Assembly (NCBI GenBank): GCA_033558025.1
Contig: JAUCEF010000012.1
Location: 2,542,001 to 2,606,000, forward strand
Direction: 5' to 3'
DNA: 64,000 nucleotides
DNA from: Phytophthora sp. 'mugwort'
Taxonomy: Eukaryota; Oomycota; Peronosporomycetes; Peronosporales; Peronosporaceae
Below the pieces are notes generated by a model that saw only the letters and a list, made by a program, of their open reading frames with translations, made no database searches and had not been told where the DNA came from. Shown piece after piece: positions 50,341-61,389 of the stretch; within the stretch, counting starts at the first letter, position 1; every line of letters begins with the position of its first letter. The translations under genes were made by a program, and so were the position numbers.

Positions 50341-51650
50341 ACTTCGTCTGTGACAGACTTGATCCGCGTTGCGTACGCGCGTGACGAGACCTGCATAGCT
50401 CTGCTACATGTGCTAGGAAGCGCGGAGTTTGTTAACTCAGATATTAAGCTGTCAGGGCGGTTGCGCGCGAGGCTACATCGATACACTCTCGATGATGGCC
50501 TATTGTACTACGGTACTGGTCCAAAAGCCACCCCACGTGTCGTGGTTCTTCACGAAGAGGATCTCAAGTATTGTATCCTCTATGAGGCACATGATACCCC
50601 ACTTGGTGGTCATCTCGGCCGAAAGAAGACCTACAGCTCGGTGAGCTCCCACTACTGGTGGCTGAAGCTTTACAAGTGGGTCAGTCCGTATGGTACGCAC
50701 GTGTGAGACGTGTCAACGGATTAAGCCCTCGCCACACTCGGCTGCGCCATTGGCCAGCTTGCCTGTACCGACGGGGTGTTGACAATCCATGAGTATGGAC
50801 TTTGTGTTCGGCCTGCACGGGATGCGGCGGGCAATACGGGCATCGCGGTCTTTGTCGATCGATTGAGCAAGACGGCTCATTTAGCGGCGGTGCCGGACTC
50901 CATCAATGGAGAAGGAACAGCCACGCTGTTCATGAATCGTGTCTTTCGACAGCATGGCCTGCCAGAGGCAAATGTCTTGGATTGAGATCCTCGTTTCACG
51001 GGTAAGTTTTGGAGGTCGGTCGTTAAGGTGCTCGGCACTCGACTCGACAAGTCCACAGCGGACCATCCGCAGACCGATTGTCAGACTGAACGCGTGAATC
51101 GCGTAGTCAAAGACATGCTTCGGAGTGTCTGTGCAGACAGACCCAAGCCATGGAGCTCGATGCTCCCACTCTTTGAGTTTGCGTTGAACATGCGGTGCAT
51201 GCCTCAACTGGCTTCACCCCGTTCTATGTGAACGGTCTCACTCAACCTCGCATCCCGCTGACGCTTCCACTCCGTGGTTCAGGGCTTGGTGGAGAGGAAT
51301 AGCCGAAGGGCTCGCTGATGTCAGCCTTGTTGCGGTTCGCAACCAAGTTGACACGTGCTTGTCAACGCGTTTGTCTTAAGACATGTACGCGACGCGATGG
51401 CTGAGAGCCAAGACGTCCAGAAGGAACAGGCGGATGCCAGAGGCAGAGGAAATGTGGAAGGGCTTAAGGTCGGTGACCAAGTTTTATTAAACGCGAAGAA
51501 CCTACCTACACATGCAGTCTCTGCGGTCTTTAAGACCAAGTTGCGCCCGCGCTTCATCGGACCTTTCAAGGTCGTGGCCAAGAAGGGCGCCTTGCGTACA
51601 CGCTCAACCTTCCAAAGAAAATGCGTACACACCCTGTGTTCTACGTAGGC
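50341..51650 (+). pseudogene. Gypsy-B integrase
   Basis: The zinc-binding His/Cys region (EAHDTPLGGHLGRKKTY, then CETCQR in another frame) spans about 50580-50725. The core includes VFVDRLSKTAHLAAVPD, MNRVFRQHGLPEANVLD (second Asp, then TGA at 50984), and ADHPQTDCQTERVNRVVKDML with the catalytic Glu. A GPFKVV C-terminal module lies at about 51560. Frame breaks at about 50710, 50985 and 51215 inactivate it. Confidence 0.82.
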
Positions 51651-52319
51651 TTCCTCAAGTCGAATCGGGTCCCGGCTCAGGTGAGCGCGGAGGCGTTGGC
51701 GCCTCGGAGCCCAGTCGGGGCGCAGACGGTGCCACGGGTAGTGGCTGCTGGCCAGAGCGCTGGCGGCGCACGAAGAGGTCCACCTGACCACGAAGCTCGG
51801 CGAGCGATCACTCCACTGCGTCGAGACGACGAGCTGCTGGTCGTGCCAGAGCCACCACGCGGTGCGCAGATGAGTCCGCAGACTCCAACCAGCCGACTCG
51901 CTGATGAACAGCTTCGAGTTCGTCAACTAGACGAGCGCGATGCTCATCCGCATCGCGGAACTACGCATGGTGATACCATACCAGAGTTTCAAGCGACTCC
52001 AGCTTCGTCTGACGCGCAGCGAGAGGGTCCATCGGACCAGAGGCCACCGCCTCCGTTGCTCGATGAGCAGGGAGAACCCCAGTACCATGTGGAACGCCTC
52101 GTAGCGCGGCGTCGCCGCAAGGGTCGAACCCAGTACCTTGTGAAGTGGAGAGGATATACCCACTCACAGAAAAAACAAAACTCATGGGAGTATGAGGTGC
52201 CCCTCCGGCAAGACTGCCCTGACGTCGTCGACGCTTTTGATCGTCACGATCGACATGGCCCCGAGGGCCAGCGACCACTGCAGCGGTCGCCCGAGTGTCC
52301 CGGTACTAGCTCGGGATGA
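51621..52319 (+). CDS. Gypsy-B integrase tail with chromodomain (open 232-codon frame)
   Basis: An open frame beginning HPVFYVGFLKSNRVP, the normal Gypsy integrase C-terminal strand. A low-complexity Pro/Arg/Ala linker of about 120 residues follows, then at about residues 153-205 a chromodomain (YHVERLVARRRRKGRTQYLVKWRGY, then SWEYE). In chromoviruses this domain directs integration to heterochromatin by binding methylated histone H3. The expected W-P-TWEP pattern is altered to KQNSWEYE. The frame is open only because the upstream polyprotein is frameshifted; by itself it has no function. Confidence 0.75.
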   Translation: MRTHPVFYVGFLKSNRVPAQVSAEALAPRSPVGAQTVPRVVAAGQSAGGARRGPPDHEARRAITPLRRDDELLVVPEPPRGAQMSPQTPTSRLADEQLRVRQLDERDAHPHRGTTHGDTIPEFQATPASSDAQREGPSDQRPPPPLLDEQGEPQYHVERLVARRRRKGRTQYLVKWRGYTHSQKKQNSWEYEVPLRQDCPDVVDAFDRHDRHGPEGQRPLQRSPECPGTSSG

Positions 52320-52505
52320 GCCAAGGTCAGCCTGAAGGCTTCCGACGTGACCTTGGGACAAGGTAGCTAGCATGCCACAACGTGAGGACAGCAGGCTGTG
52401 GAAGCAAACGCACATGGTGCATTAGGTCTAGATGAGCGAGACAACGAGGCCTGTGGCCGCTGTAAGTTGACGTCGTCGTTGGTGTCCAAGACACAATTGG
52501 GTTGG

Positions 52506-52589
52506 ACCCAGACGATATAGGCTTTGGTGGAATCGAACCACCAACCTTGCGCTTATGAAGCGAGTGCTCTACCACTGAGCTATCTGGGT
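52506..52589 (-). tRNA. tRNA-Met(CAT)-like sequence with 13-base insert
   Basis: On the minus strand: a 7-base acceptor half ACCCAGA, D-arm GCTCAGTGGTAGAGC, anticodon loop TTCATAA (CAT), T-arm GGTGG-TTCGATT-CCACC, and an acceptor partner TCTGGGT that pairs 7/7. Thirteen extra bases separate the T-arm and the 3' acceptor strand, and the outer two anticodon-stem pairs are mismatched. It lies between Gypsy-B pol and its 3' LTR, antisense to the element. It may be a captured tRNA gene, a tRNA pseudogene, or an odd tRNA. Confidence 0.6.
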
Positions 52590-52720
52590 TGAAGGCCAGC
52601 GAGCTGTGGGCATGCGGATGCTGTAAGGGGTTGAGCGTTTTTGGAACGAAGTGTCAGTGGTCAAAACCACAGGACGTGTACCCTCGTGGATACGGTGTGT
52701 CCACGATTTAGTGGGGATAG

Positions 52721-53005
52721 TGTAACGGGGTTATACGAAGGTAACACGAATGTAGCCGTGCTACGTCTCACCTTGCAGTAAGTGGTACTTGGTACCAACT
52801 GGATTAACAGGAATTTCAGTACGTGGCCACAGGGCCACTCGATATGCATTTGACTAGGTTAAACTATGGTAGATAGATAGAGTCATACATTTACATCACA
52901 GGCGGCTTCGCCGCAGTAAGCAAACAAATAACAGCTCAGTTTTAGCTTTAAAGAGAGTATGGCCCTAGGTTTAGGATACTGACTCTTTGAGTCTCTACTG
53001 GTATA
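52721..53005 (+). repeat. Gypsy-B 3' LTR (at least this far)
   Basis: Starts TGTAACGGGGTTA after a purine-rich GTGGGGATAG. Matches the 5' LTR through CTTTGAGTCTCTAC and then runs on, where the 5' LTR is truncated, so the true end lies beyond 53005. Confidence 0.8.
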
Positions 53006-53720
53006 ACTCGAGCGATCTAAGCCTCTGCGGAGACCTTAGGGGTTAGGATAACCACAGCTAAGACTCGTAGAGTCATACATCTTCCTCTGACGCACTACGC
53101 TACGCGGCCCCGCTGCAGAAACTACTTGGCCCCCCAAGCTGTCGACCAGTCCAAGGTAGCAGATCTAGTGTCGTGGTGAGCGGATCGGGTCGGACATTGG
53201 CCGACCCCCCCCCCCCTCGCTAGCGAACTTATGCTCAAGCTTATACCTCGATCGATCGGCATTCAGTGCTTGGCCGACGATCGCTTCGACTCACAGCTCG
53301 CAAGATCCCGCTAAAGGAGGCGGCAAGCAACTCAACGATAGGAAAGGAACAACGCCACACGGCAACCTCGGCCTCGGATCAAGTCCAGGCCCCCGATCGA
53401 AGGTCGGCTATCTCAGATCGGAACCAATAACGGCAGCAGAGCAAAGACTTCCTCGCTGCTCCACGGCCCCGCGTCCCACCAGCACGTTGAAAACTTTACA
53501 TCGCTGCATCCTTCAGAGTCCCAGGAGAGCAGATCCAACCCACCGACGGGTATACAAGGTGAGACCAAGTTCAGCTGATCACGGAACATCGGGGAATTCT
53601 CTCCGTTAGTCGGTGTCTTGACGCAGTTGGTAAGCGGATCGGGTCTTAATCATATTTTGACCGATTCCGCTACACCACACGTACGACTCGCGAACATCAC
53701 TAGGTTGTACACGCGATCGT
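53006..53720. mobile_element. Gypsy LTR/leader DNA
   Basis: No gene. The first part is probably the rest of the Gypsy-B 3' LTR. 53216-53560 is the inverted relative of 14200-14540. Contains a poly(C) run near 53205-53217. Confidence 0.6.
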
Positions 53721-53989
53721 GCTTTTGCATCAGAGCGGACGAAATCGCTCACTCACTGGCTTAAACAACTACCACATGTTGACGATCTGGATCGAAATGA
53801 CGCAAGATCGGAGTGGCGACGATCTTCTCCTTCAATTTGTTAAAGGGTCGATATGCCCGAACCCACCTTTCATCCACTGCACCCAGGCCCGTCTTCGGTT
53901 GACCAGATGGAGTCGCCGGATACGTCTAGATCAGGGACATCAAGATCAGGATCGGGAAGTGTTTCGTCGAGAATTAGACGGAGATCTCG

Positions 53990-54870
53990 ACGTTTCCTCA
54001 GCTTGTTAAAATCCACTTCACTCGGACAAGACTGCAGCATAAATCGCATAGTCCTCGATGAATCGGCTACAATAATTCAGGTTGCCCAGGAACGACTGCA
54101 TCGGTCTGAGTGATTCCGAGAAAGGCAAGTCAGTTAACTCTTTCACGTCCTTCGGATATGCTTCCAGGCCTTCGATCGACTTGATGCCCTAGGTAATCAA
54201 CTTTCGGAGTCCCCAGAAACTCTTGACGACACTGATGGACAAGTTCCATTTGTCACAGGCATCCAGTAGGCGTTCCACTCGATCGCATAGTTGATCTCAA
54301 GTCCCGGCAGTGATTAAGATGTCGTCGATATATGATTTACGTCCTAGAATGGAAGGTTTGCCGGGATCTTCGGGTTCTCCTGCGTCAAACAAATCTATGC
54401 GTCGCCATGTAGGTTCGGATTTCGAGATCTTCATGAATCCATACAGAGCTTTGTCCACCAAACGTTGATAGATCCGTGGCGCGTTCTTGAGTCCAAATGG
54501 GATTCGGTTCCATTCGAACAGTCCGAACGGAGTTTTGAAAGCAGAGATCGCGCGAGCTCGATCGGTCATCGGGACCACCCAGAACCCACGTGTCATGTCT
54601 AACGAAACAATATCATAGCACTTTGTCCAGATCTTCCAGCAGATCGTTGATCAGTGGCATTCGACAAATCATTAGTCCTGTCAGATCGTTCACCAACCGG
54701 TAGTCGATGCACGGCCGTATATCCACTCCGTTCTTCTTAATGATGATCGCGATCGGAGATGCCCATGGAGAAGTCGAATGTTGGACGATCTTGGCTGCTA
54801 AGAGTCCCTTGATCAAATCCGATGCCTTCTCCCTGAAGCGCGGCGTCACCTTCCGTACTCGCTGCGCCAT
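53990..54870 (-). pseudogene. Gypsy-C reverse transcriptase
   Basis: Frame 54613-54870 reads KASDLIKGLLAAKIVQHSTSPWASPI and IRPCIDYRLVND. Frame 54297-54596 continues MTRGFWVVPMTDRARAISAF, GLFEWNRIPFGLKNAPRIYQ and the catalytic box SYIDDILI, interrupted by a 20-residue insertion-like segment (KSEPTWRRIDLFDAGEP). Further down (about 54000-54200) LEAYPKDVKELTDLPF and QSFLGNLNYYSRFI form the thumb/connection. The catalytic Asp pair is kept, but there are three or more frame breaks. Confidence 0.82.
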
Positions 54871-55268
54871 GGGCTTCGCACCATCTACGTCGATATCGCA
54901 TACAACGCCCTTGCGGCTTGGGGCAACGCTTTGTCGTTGCGGATTAGGAGAACCGTCACTTCCTGGTTATTTGTCGAAGTCGATTGATTTCTTCAGGGGT
55001 ATTATAAATTAGATCTCCCACTTGAATATCCTTGATCGTCACCTCTTCCGTCGTAGCAATCTCGACTTTCGGGTAGTACCGCTAACGCTCGGTCCACGTC
55101 TTCTGCCCTCGTCTCTCCTCCTTCATGATGGTAGTTCATGTCGGTTTCGACCAGTTCGCCATCTCTACCGCGATCGGAGTCATTCGGACTGGGTTTATTT
55201 ATGCGATTCCGCGTCCGATCTTCAGCCAGGCCTGGTGAACCAGCTACGTGTTGCCCCTTCTCGCTATC

Positions 55269-56404
55269 CTATACACCATTGGGCGATATCTGATCTGCCT
55301 CAGACGACGAATCGGGCCGACTAAGATCCGATCCCAGCTCGGTATGTCTTTCCTTGTCTGCCGCCATCGCGACCTCGCCATCCTGACTTACAATCGGGGT
55401 GTCAGCTTGGGAGACCACCGTAGCTGGATCGGGTTCTTCCTCGCCACCTTCCGCCCGGAGCGATATCAACACGTGGCGCTCTCGATGCATCCTTCTCTCG
55501 TCTTGAGGGATCGGGGTTTGAAGCGCCAGATCGGCTAACCGCGGTAAACGGCGTAGCCATGCCAGCCTCGTTATTGAAGATCGGGCCTCTTCGTAGTATT
55601 GCACGTGGCGTGACATATTCTGGGCGTTCTGCAGCGGGCCAGGGTCCGATCCATCCATTTGCTGAGGAAGTGCTTCCGTCGTCGGTTAAAACGCTAAATT
55701 CTGCCACTCCGTATATCAACGCGATCCGATGGACACGAAACCTGGCAAGCGGAGATCGCGATCCCCTGCGAGCCATATCGCAATCCGTACATCCCGTTTG
55801 AGGATCAGTCGAGTGTCGCTGATTCGTCAACAACAGATATTGTGTTTTCCTGTCCCGTCATCACCCATCGATCTCCGCGTGCAACCCACAACTTTTCGCG
55901 ATCTACTGATACCCGTAACCGGAGCGGTAGCTCGATGGATCCCCCAACTTTAATTTGGAGGTGTTGATCTAACATCACCACCTTCGCCTTGGCATTAGAG
56001 AGCTCACGGCGTCCGCTGAGTTGGATCCGGATCTCGTTTCGCAGGCAAATCGATCCGTCAGCCAGATCTAGTCTGATCCCAGCGGGGACCATAAAGTCCA
56101 TGCCCAGGATCGCATCTTGGCCAGCAATATCGCCACCCATATATCGAAAAAGTACACCAGCGATCCTGCCAGCGTCATCTTGATCCGCGTCCTCCCATTC
56201 GTGACGTACGCATTTTCACCGATCCACACACACAACTTGGCTCTGACACATGTCGAAATAGCACCCAACCTTACGAGCAAAGGCGGTATCCAGAATGGAC
56301 ACCTCGGCACCAGTATCTAAAAGTAAGATTGCCTTGTCATTGTTGATCTTGCCTGTCGCTTTCCCTTGTCGAAACCACGTTCCCGGCACATAATGTTTTT
56401 CCAA
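55269..56404 (-). pseudogene. Gypsy-C protease and linker
   Basis: Frame 56216-56404 includes NNDKAILLLDTGAEVSILD, the retropepsin active site (DTGAE) at about 56290-56330. Frame 55805-56140 has AGQDAILGMDFMVPAGIRLDLADG, the second protease block, then EKLWVARGDRW. Frames at 55402-55833 and 55269-55658 are the Arg/Ser-rich linker to the reverse transcriptase. A shift near 56150-56220 splits the protease. Confidence 0.78.
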
Positions 56405-56754
56405 TAACCTCGAGATTCTCCTGGAAGTAGATCTAAGGCCATCATGACATCCGATCGGCGATATTCGTCGACGTGACGAAGGCTCGAAATCCTAGTAATA
56501 GGATTCCCATGTAGATCGCATGTATTATTTTTTAGACTTTGTTGCTGTTCGCTAACTCCATCTACCGACTTCTTGTCCACAAATGCATAGATACACTACG
56601 TAGTACACTCGGCTCGTACCGGATTCAAACCCGGCGAGCGCCCTAGTTTAGCAGCTTCTCTGCCATCGCAGAAAACATCCCCGCATGTTTGGTCGGGTTG
56701 TACCATTGGTGGATCTGGTTGTAGAACACTTCCATGGGACACTTCTAGTGTAGC

Positions 56755-58097
56755 TCACCACATCCACGGCATACGAAAAGAGAGTGGCCCGCTGGATGGT
56801 CTCTCTTGCCGCATTTCCGGCCACTTCAGTCGCCTCCAACAGCCAAGATCCGTATGCTTCTGGGACCCACAATGAGAGCATCGGTTCCGATCCGATCCGT
56901 CCACGGGTAGTGGTGATCGACGTTCCTGAGACGTTGATTCCGTCTGGGTTCGTCCGTATGAAGGGCGATCGGGCGCTTTTGGTTCGCCTCCCGTAGGCGT
57001 CGGATCGGTGTCCGTCGAGGAGAAGGAATCGATGTAGGTCATCTTCTGAGTCCGATCCGTCCGATCCATCCGAACTGGTATCCGATCCTGACTCCAGACA
57101 TGGAGTCTGGATGGCTCGGACCGCCCGTTGATCCGCGGCAGCTAGTGCCGATGTTGGGCCTTCTGTCTGTATTTCGATCCGAATGCGGATCTCTTTTTTT
57201 TCTGTCTGCCCTTGGCCAGTTCTCGCGCGCGGAGGACTTCTTCCAGCTCGTCGGCATCCGAAAGACGCAACAGCGTCAACTGTTTCGCCAAGTCTGGATC
57301 TCCTAGAGTCTCGGTGTAGTGATCGACATGTTCACGACGATCGTTTCGATCACCGTCTTTGATCTTCAACCGCGCCCGCAGACCTGCGACGTTCAAACGG
57401 TAAAGGTAGTCAAAGGAGACTCTTGCGATCGCTTACGCGCATGTAGTATTGCCATGCAACTGAGACGCCCAGACCGCAGTATTGTGTCTGAAAGCTGCGA
57501 AGCAGATCGCTCCACTTGTTCCGAGTCGATCGGCTGAGTTGTCGGTACTAGCTTTTGGTTGGTTCTGCGAGTAGATCGGCGAAGGTCAGGCATTTCTCTT
57601 CGTCTGAAGCCTGGTCTCGCAGGAACGCCGATTTGACCTTACTGACCCACGCTCTAGCTCGGTCTTCATCTTGATCCTTTCCGGTAAATTCTTTTAAGTT
57701 TGAGATCGATGAGATTCGGGCGCGTTGGATTAGCGAGGCACCTCCCGATCCGTTGCAGCTGTGGCGATCCTACCGATTCCATGTCCACGTCTTGTGATCC
57801 CAAGTGAGCCTTCTGAACTGGGGTCTTTGGTGCAGTGATCACACGTTATTCCTCCAGATAACGAGTCATGGATGCTTGGAAATACGATTCCAACTGGCCC
57901 TTCGGCATGTCTGGCGGATCTGCGGCCTTCTCTCTGGTTTCGGATGGAGGCAGCTCTGCTGGAGGTGGCGCATGACCTTCATTTAGCACATGCAAAAAGC
58001 TGAAGCCCACCTCCAGCGGAAGCACGGGTGTGGTCTCAGACCTATTACTACGCGGGTAGCAAAGGAGAATGAAGCCAGCCGCTTGTCGAGTAGCCAC
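56755..58097 (-). pseudogene. Gypsy-C gag with zinc knuckle
   Basis: Pieces at 57846-58097, 57393-57593, 57142-57396, 57039-57257 and 56755-57069. The last has a CCHC-like knuckle CSHCGSQKHTDLGC at about 56835-56880. An earlier part reads VDHYTETLGDPDLAKQLTLLRLSDADELEEVLRARE, a typical Gypsy Gag helix region. The frames change at least four times. Confidence 0.68.
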
Positions 58098-58255
58098 ACA
58101 ACGGTGGTTGTCGGGGGGTGGAGGAGAAGAAAACCGACGAAGAAACCAAGAACAGCGAGGCCAGAACCAGGGGTACGCCGGCTCGACGAGCGGTTTGAGT
58201 CACGAATCCTTCAAAATTGCGGTGATATCTGTGGGCCATGGATCGAAACCGATTT

Positions 58256-58516
58256 TGTAACGGGCCATCCTGTTACATAACCAAGTAGGTTATTAGATAT
58301 TACATAAGTAGGCAGACATCCTCCGGATTGGCTGATAAGTGGGGATCCAGACCCACTACAGCTAATCAGGAGTGGATCCACATTGGGTGGCTCACAGAAG
58401 GTCGGGGCATTTGCCCCGGACTTAAAAATAAAACAGAGTTGAATTTACGAGTTTAGTAGCACGCTTCCTACAGCTAATAGTGCAAGCTAAATAACGGTTG
58501 ACCTCGTCCTGTTACA
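58256..58516 (+). repeat. Gypsy-D 5' LTR
   Basis: Starts TGTAACGGGCC and ends CCTGTTACA. Followed by CCTGGTAGAACTTTG, a likely TGG-type primer-binding site. Confidence 0.8.
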
Positions 58517-58639
58517 CCTGGTAGAACTTTGTAGTCCTTCCCATGACCAAGTTCGAGATGAGTATGAGCGAGCCCCGTCGGAAAATCCAGCGATCCTGAG
58601 CTCATCGACGCCCGAGCGACAACGCCAAGCTATTCAATA

Positions 58640-59430
58640 ATTTATGGTGCGCGAGCTCGACGAAGCGAATCGGCGCGTATCAACTCCCTCGCGCACCTCG
58701 CAGAACGACGCCGTTAAGGTGGAGACGTCGACGTATTCAGACGTCGGATAAGATCGTATCCCTCTAAACCGCTGGTTTCGGGAGATCGACATCGCGATCG
58801 CTTCAACGTTGATTGAAGCGACCACAGCAAGAATCAACTTCTTGCTGTCCCGCCTCACCGGCAAGGCGAAGGAATGGACCCTCGGGAAACTGGCTATTGA
58901 CCCTAATGCGTTTCCGACTCTGGAAAGCATCCGGAGTGGCCTTTGCCTCGCGTTTGAACCTCCCAGGACGGGTCACACATGCGGGTGGACTTCTTGCGCT
59001 AAGGCAAGGCAGGTCCGCGATGCGTGACTACGTTCAGAAGGCACAACACCTAGTATCGTGCGTCATCACGGATCCGATCGACATGGTTTCGCAAGTCCAT
59101 GTCTTCATCTTCGGAATGCGCGAGGGCCTGACACGCTACTCACTAATGCGTGCCGAGCCGAAGTCCCTGGAAGAAGCGTTCGCTCTCGCGTTACGCGAGG
59201 AATATACGGTGGCCTCTTCGTACTCACGAGTAGCCTCGACAACACCTCAAGCGCCGATCCCAGAGACGATGGAGATCGACGCAATCAACGCTTTGACTGG
59301 CCGCGGTCGACAGTTCAACCGCGGCATCGTAGTCCCTGAGTTATGAATTGCTTCCGCTGTGGCAAGCCGGGTCACCGCGCGGCAGTGTGCCGTGCGCCTT
59401 CACCGGTTTCGGTCAATGTAGTCGTCTCCT
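58640..59430 (+). pseudogene. Gypsy-D gag with zinc knuckle
   Basis: Shifting frames give [31 protein letters not shown], then [23 protein letters not shown] and RYSLMRAEPKSLEEAFALALREEYT (to a stop at 59344), typical Gypsy capsid sequence. Immediately after, NCFRCGKPGHRAAVCR (59349-59396) is an intact CCHC knuckle. The stop before the knuckle and one shift near 59000 break it. Confidence 0.8.
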
Positions 59431-60720
59431 AAGATGACTCTGCACGCCCGGTTTCCCAACCAAAAAACGACAAGGCGCCCTACTGGCTGGAATGGAGGTC
59501 CGGGTCCCCCGGTGGCAGCCTCTCCTTCTAGCCCCACCGTGTATCACGCCCGTTTCAATGCCACTACCACGAAGGGCGACCCGAGACTGATCATACTCAG
59601 TCTTTACGTCGCCGGCGCGCGGCGTCCACACCGCGCGCTCCTCGACTCCGATGCCTCGAACAACTTCTTCCGAGCATTCTGCCTGCCGCTGCTGCCGCCT
59701 TCGATTCCGATTCGCCAAGGACCTGGCGAGCTCGTGTCAAGTTAGCCGACGGCAACCCACACTGCCTTCCGCGGCGAGTTATCTCACTTCCGCGTACCTT
59801 CGACGGCTTTCGGAGCTCCGACGACGTTTTGGTGTACGAGATGAATTACGCCTTCGATTGCATCCTAGGGATACCGTGGTTGACACGGTATCAGCCGCAG
59901 ATCGACTGGCTGGCCCGATCGGTGAAGCGTCGGACCACCTACGACGTGAGTGCGGTGCTCATGCACCTGCTGGTGGCACCGTCGGACTGACCCCATGTCC
60001 GAGTCGAGGACAAATCCACCACCACACACACCTTACACAGAAATGGCGATGGTCCTCTGCATGGTGTGTGCTGTGTCGATGAACGAGGCGGTTGAGCATG
60101 CGAGGCTCCCGCAAACTTCCGAGGCGTTCGAACATGTGAGGCTCCCGCAAACTTCCAAGGCGGTCGAACATTCGAGGCTCCCGCATGATATCAGCGTGGT
60201 CGAAACTGACTCCCCGCGCCTAAAGGAGGGTGCAATATCGGGCAATGACAGTAGTTCATCGGACTCGAGCAGAGGCTCGCGCACAAAGTCATCCTGCCGT
60301 TCGCAGCGATGGCTGAAGCCTCGCCGCACCCTCGACGCCAACCCAACAGTGTACATGGTCTGTGCACTCGAGTATACGGAGGGTTTCTACAACGAAGCCG
60401 CACCATCGAGGTCACGACTCCTCCTCGCGACGCCGCGTCAATCGTCCTGCTTCTGGGCTTATCCTGGAAGACCTTCCTGGACGACCTCAAGGCCGGCGAA
60501 ATCGATCAAGTTTGCTTGATCGCCGCGAACTCAATGTGGTCAACGAATCGGTAATCTTAGCTCGCCCCAAGAGCGCTGAACCCAAATCGGCTCGCAAAGA
60601 GCGCTTCGCAGCCCAATCCTGGGAATCACTTCGCTCTTCTGTCAATCCGGAGTACGACGACGTCCGCGAACCCGCGGACGTCTTCCCGGATAAATCCCGG
60701 CGGAGATTCCGGCCGACCGC
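59430..60720 (+). pseudogene. Gypsy-D protease and spacer with 36-bp repeats
   Basis: Frame 59434-59745 has RLIILSLYVAGARRPHRALLDSDASNNF, where the retropepsin box is DSDAS instead of DSGAS. Later frames contain the YAFDCILGIPWLTRYQPQIDW block (about 59850-59910). The spacer up to the reverse transcriptase contains a repeated (E/K)A(V/F)EH-RLPQTS unit. Confidence 0.72.
60085..60190 (+). repeat. Three 36-bp tandem repeats in the Gypsy-D polyprotein
   Basis: Units with GAGGCTCCCGCAAACTTCC and GCG.TCGAACAT encode EAVEHARLPQTS, EAFEHVRLPQTS and KAVEHSRLPHD. Confidence 0.85.
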
Positions 60721-61320
60721 GGCGTGCGGCACGAGATTGATCTCGCACCTGGCACCAAATATTGCGTGACCCGGCAGTGGCCACTGCCGCGAGACCAAGT
60801 CGTCGCGATCGACGAGTTCTTCGAAGGACGTCGCCGAGCCGGCCACGTTCGCGAAAGCTCCTCGCCGCACTCGAGTCCGACTTTCTGTGTGAAGAAAGCT
60901 ACCGGCCGATGGCGCATCGTCCACGCGTTCAACAAATTGGACAACGCGACCTTCCCAGCACAAACACCAATCCTGCGGAAGGACATGGTGCTTGACTCGA
61001 TGTCCGGTAGCGCGATCTTCAGTGCGATCGATCTGACAGACGGCTTCTATCAGATCCTCATGCGTGAGAGTGACGTTCCGTTTACGGCGGTTAGCACTCC
61101 CAGCGGCATGCTCTGGAGTGACTCGTAATGCCGCAGGGACTCAAGAATGCCCCCGCTACGTTAATCGTATGGTCACTCAGGAACGTCGCATCGAGCTACT
61201 TTGATGATATCTTCATTCACAGTCGCTCTGAGGGCAACCTCAGCGCGCTTGAAGTTCATCTCTGCCACCTGAAGAGTGTCTTTCAGATGATGAGAACAAG
61301 TTCTATGCGGACCTGAATAA
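60650..61320 (+). pseudogene. Gypsy-D reverse transcriptase
   Basis: RHEIDLAPGTKYCVTRQWPLPRDQV, then KKATGRWRIVHAFNKLDNATFPAQT, AIFSAIDLTDGFYQI (motif A Asp), MPQGLKNAPAT and YFDDIFIHSR (catalytic DD at about 61198-61225). Breaks at about 61125 (stop after WSDS) and 61315. Confidence 0.85.
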
Positions 61321-61389
61321 TGTGTCTTTTTTTTCTGTGCACCCGAGATTCCAGTTCTCGGGTGCTACGTCAGCGAGAACGGGTTCCGT

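Larger units (their letters stand above)
46918..53005 (+). mobile_element. Gypsy-B: chromovirus-like Gypsy retrotransposon, degenerate
   Basis: A plus-strand element between two similar LTRs (46918-47196 and from 52721), both starting TGTAACGGGGTTA. Gag remnant, protease, reverse transcriptase, RNase H, integrase and a C-terminal chromodomain follow in Gypsy order. Many frameshifts are present. The 5' LTR is cut short at 47196, so no primer-binding site is seen. Confidence 0.85.
53720..58255 (-). mobile_element. Gypsy-C: degenerate minus-strand Gypsy (gag, protease, reverse transcriptase)
   Basis: Minus-strand order from high to low coordinate: gag pieces (about 58097-57040), zinc knuckle, protease, linker, reverse transcriptase, ending near 53720 without RNase H or integrase. 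LTRs not identified. Gypsy-D's LTR begins at its upstream side. Confidence 0.78.

Noticed and set aside
46918..53005. Full-length LTR pair and age estimate for Gypsy-B
   Set aside because: The 5' LTR is truncated at 47196 and the 3' LTR end is not defined, so no age is inferred.
56595..56665. tRNA-like T-arm (GTTTGAATCC) and acceptor-like end near the Gypsy-C gag/protease border
   Set aside because: The T-stem pairs poorly, no matching 5' acceptor strand or D-arm was found, and the stretch lies in retroelement coding DNA.
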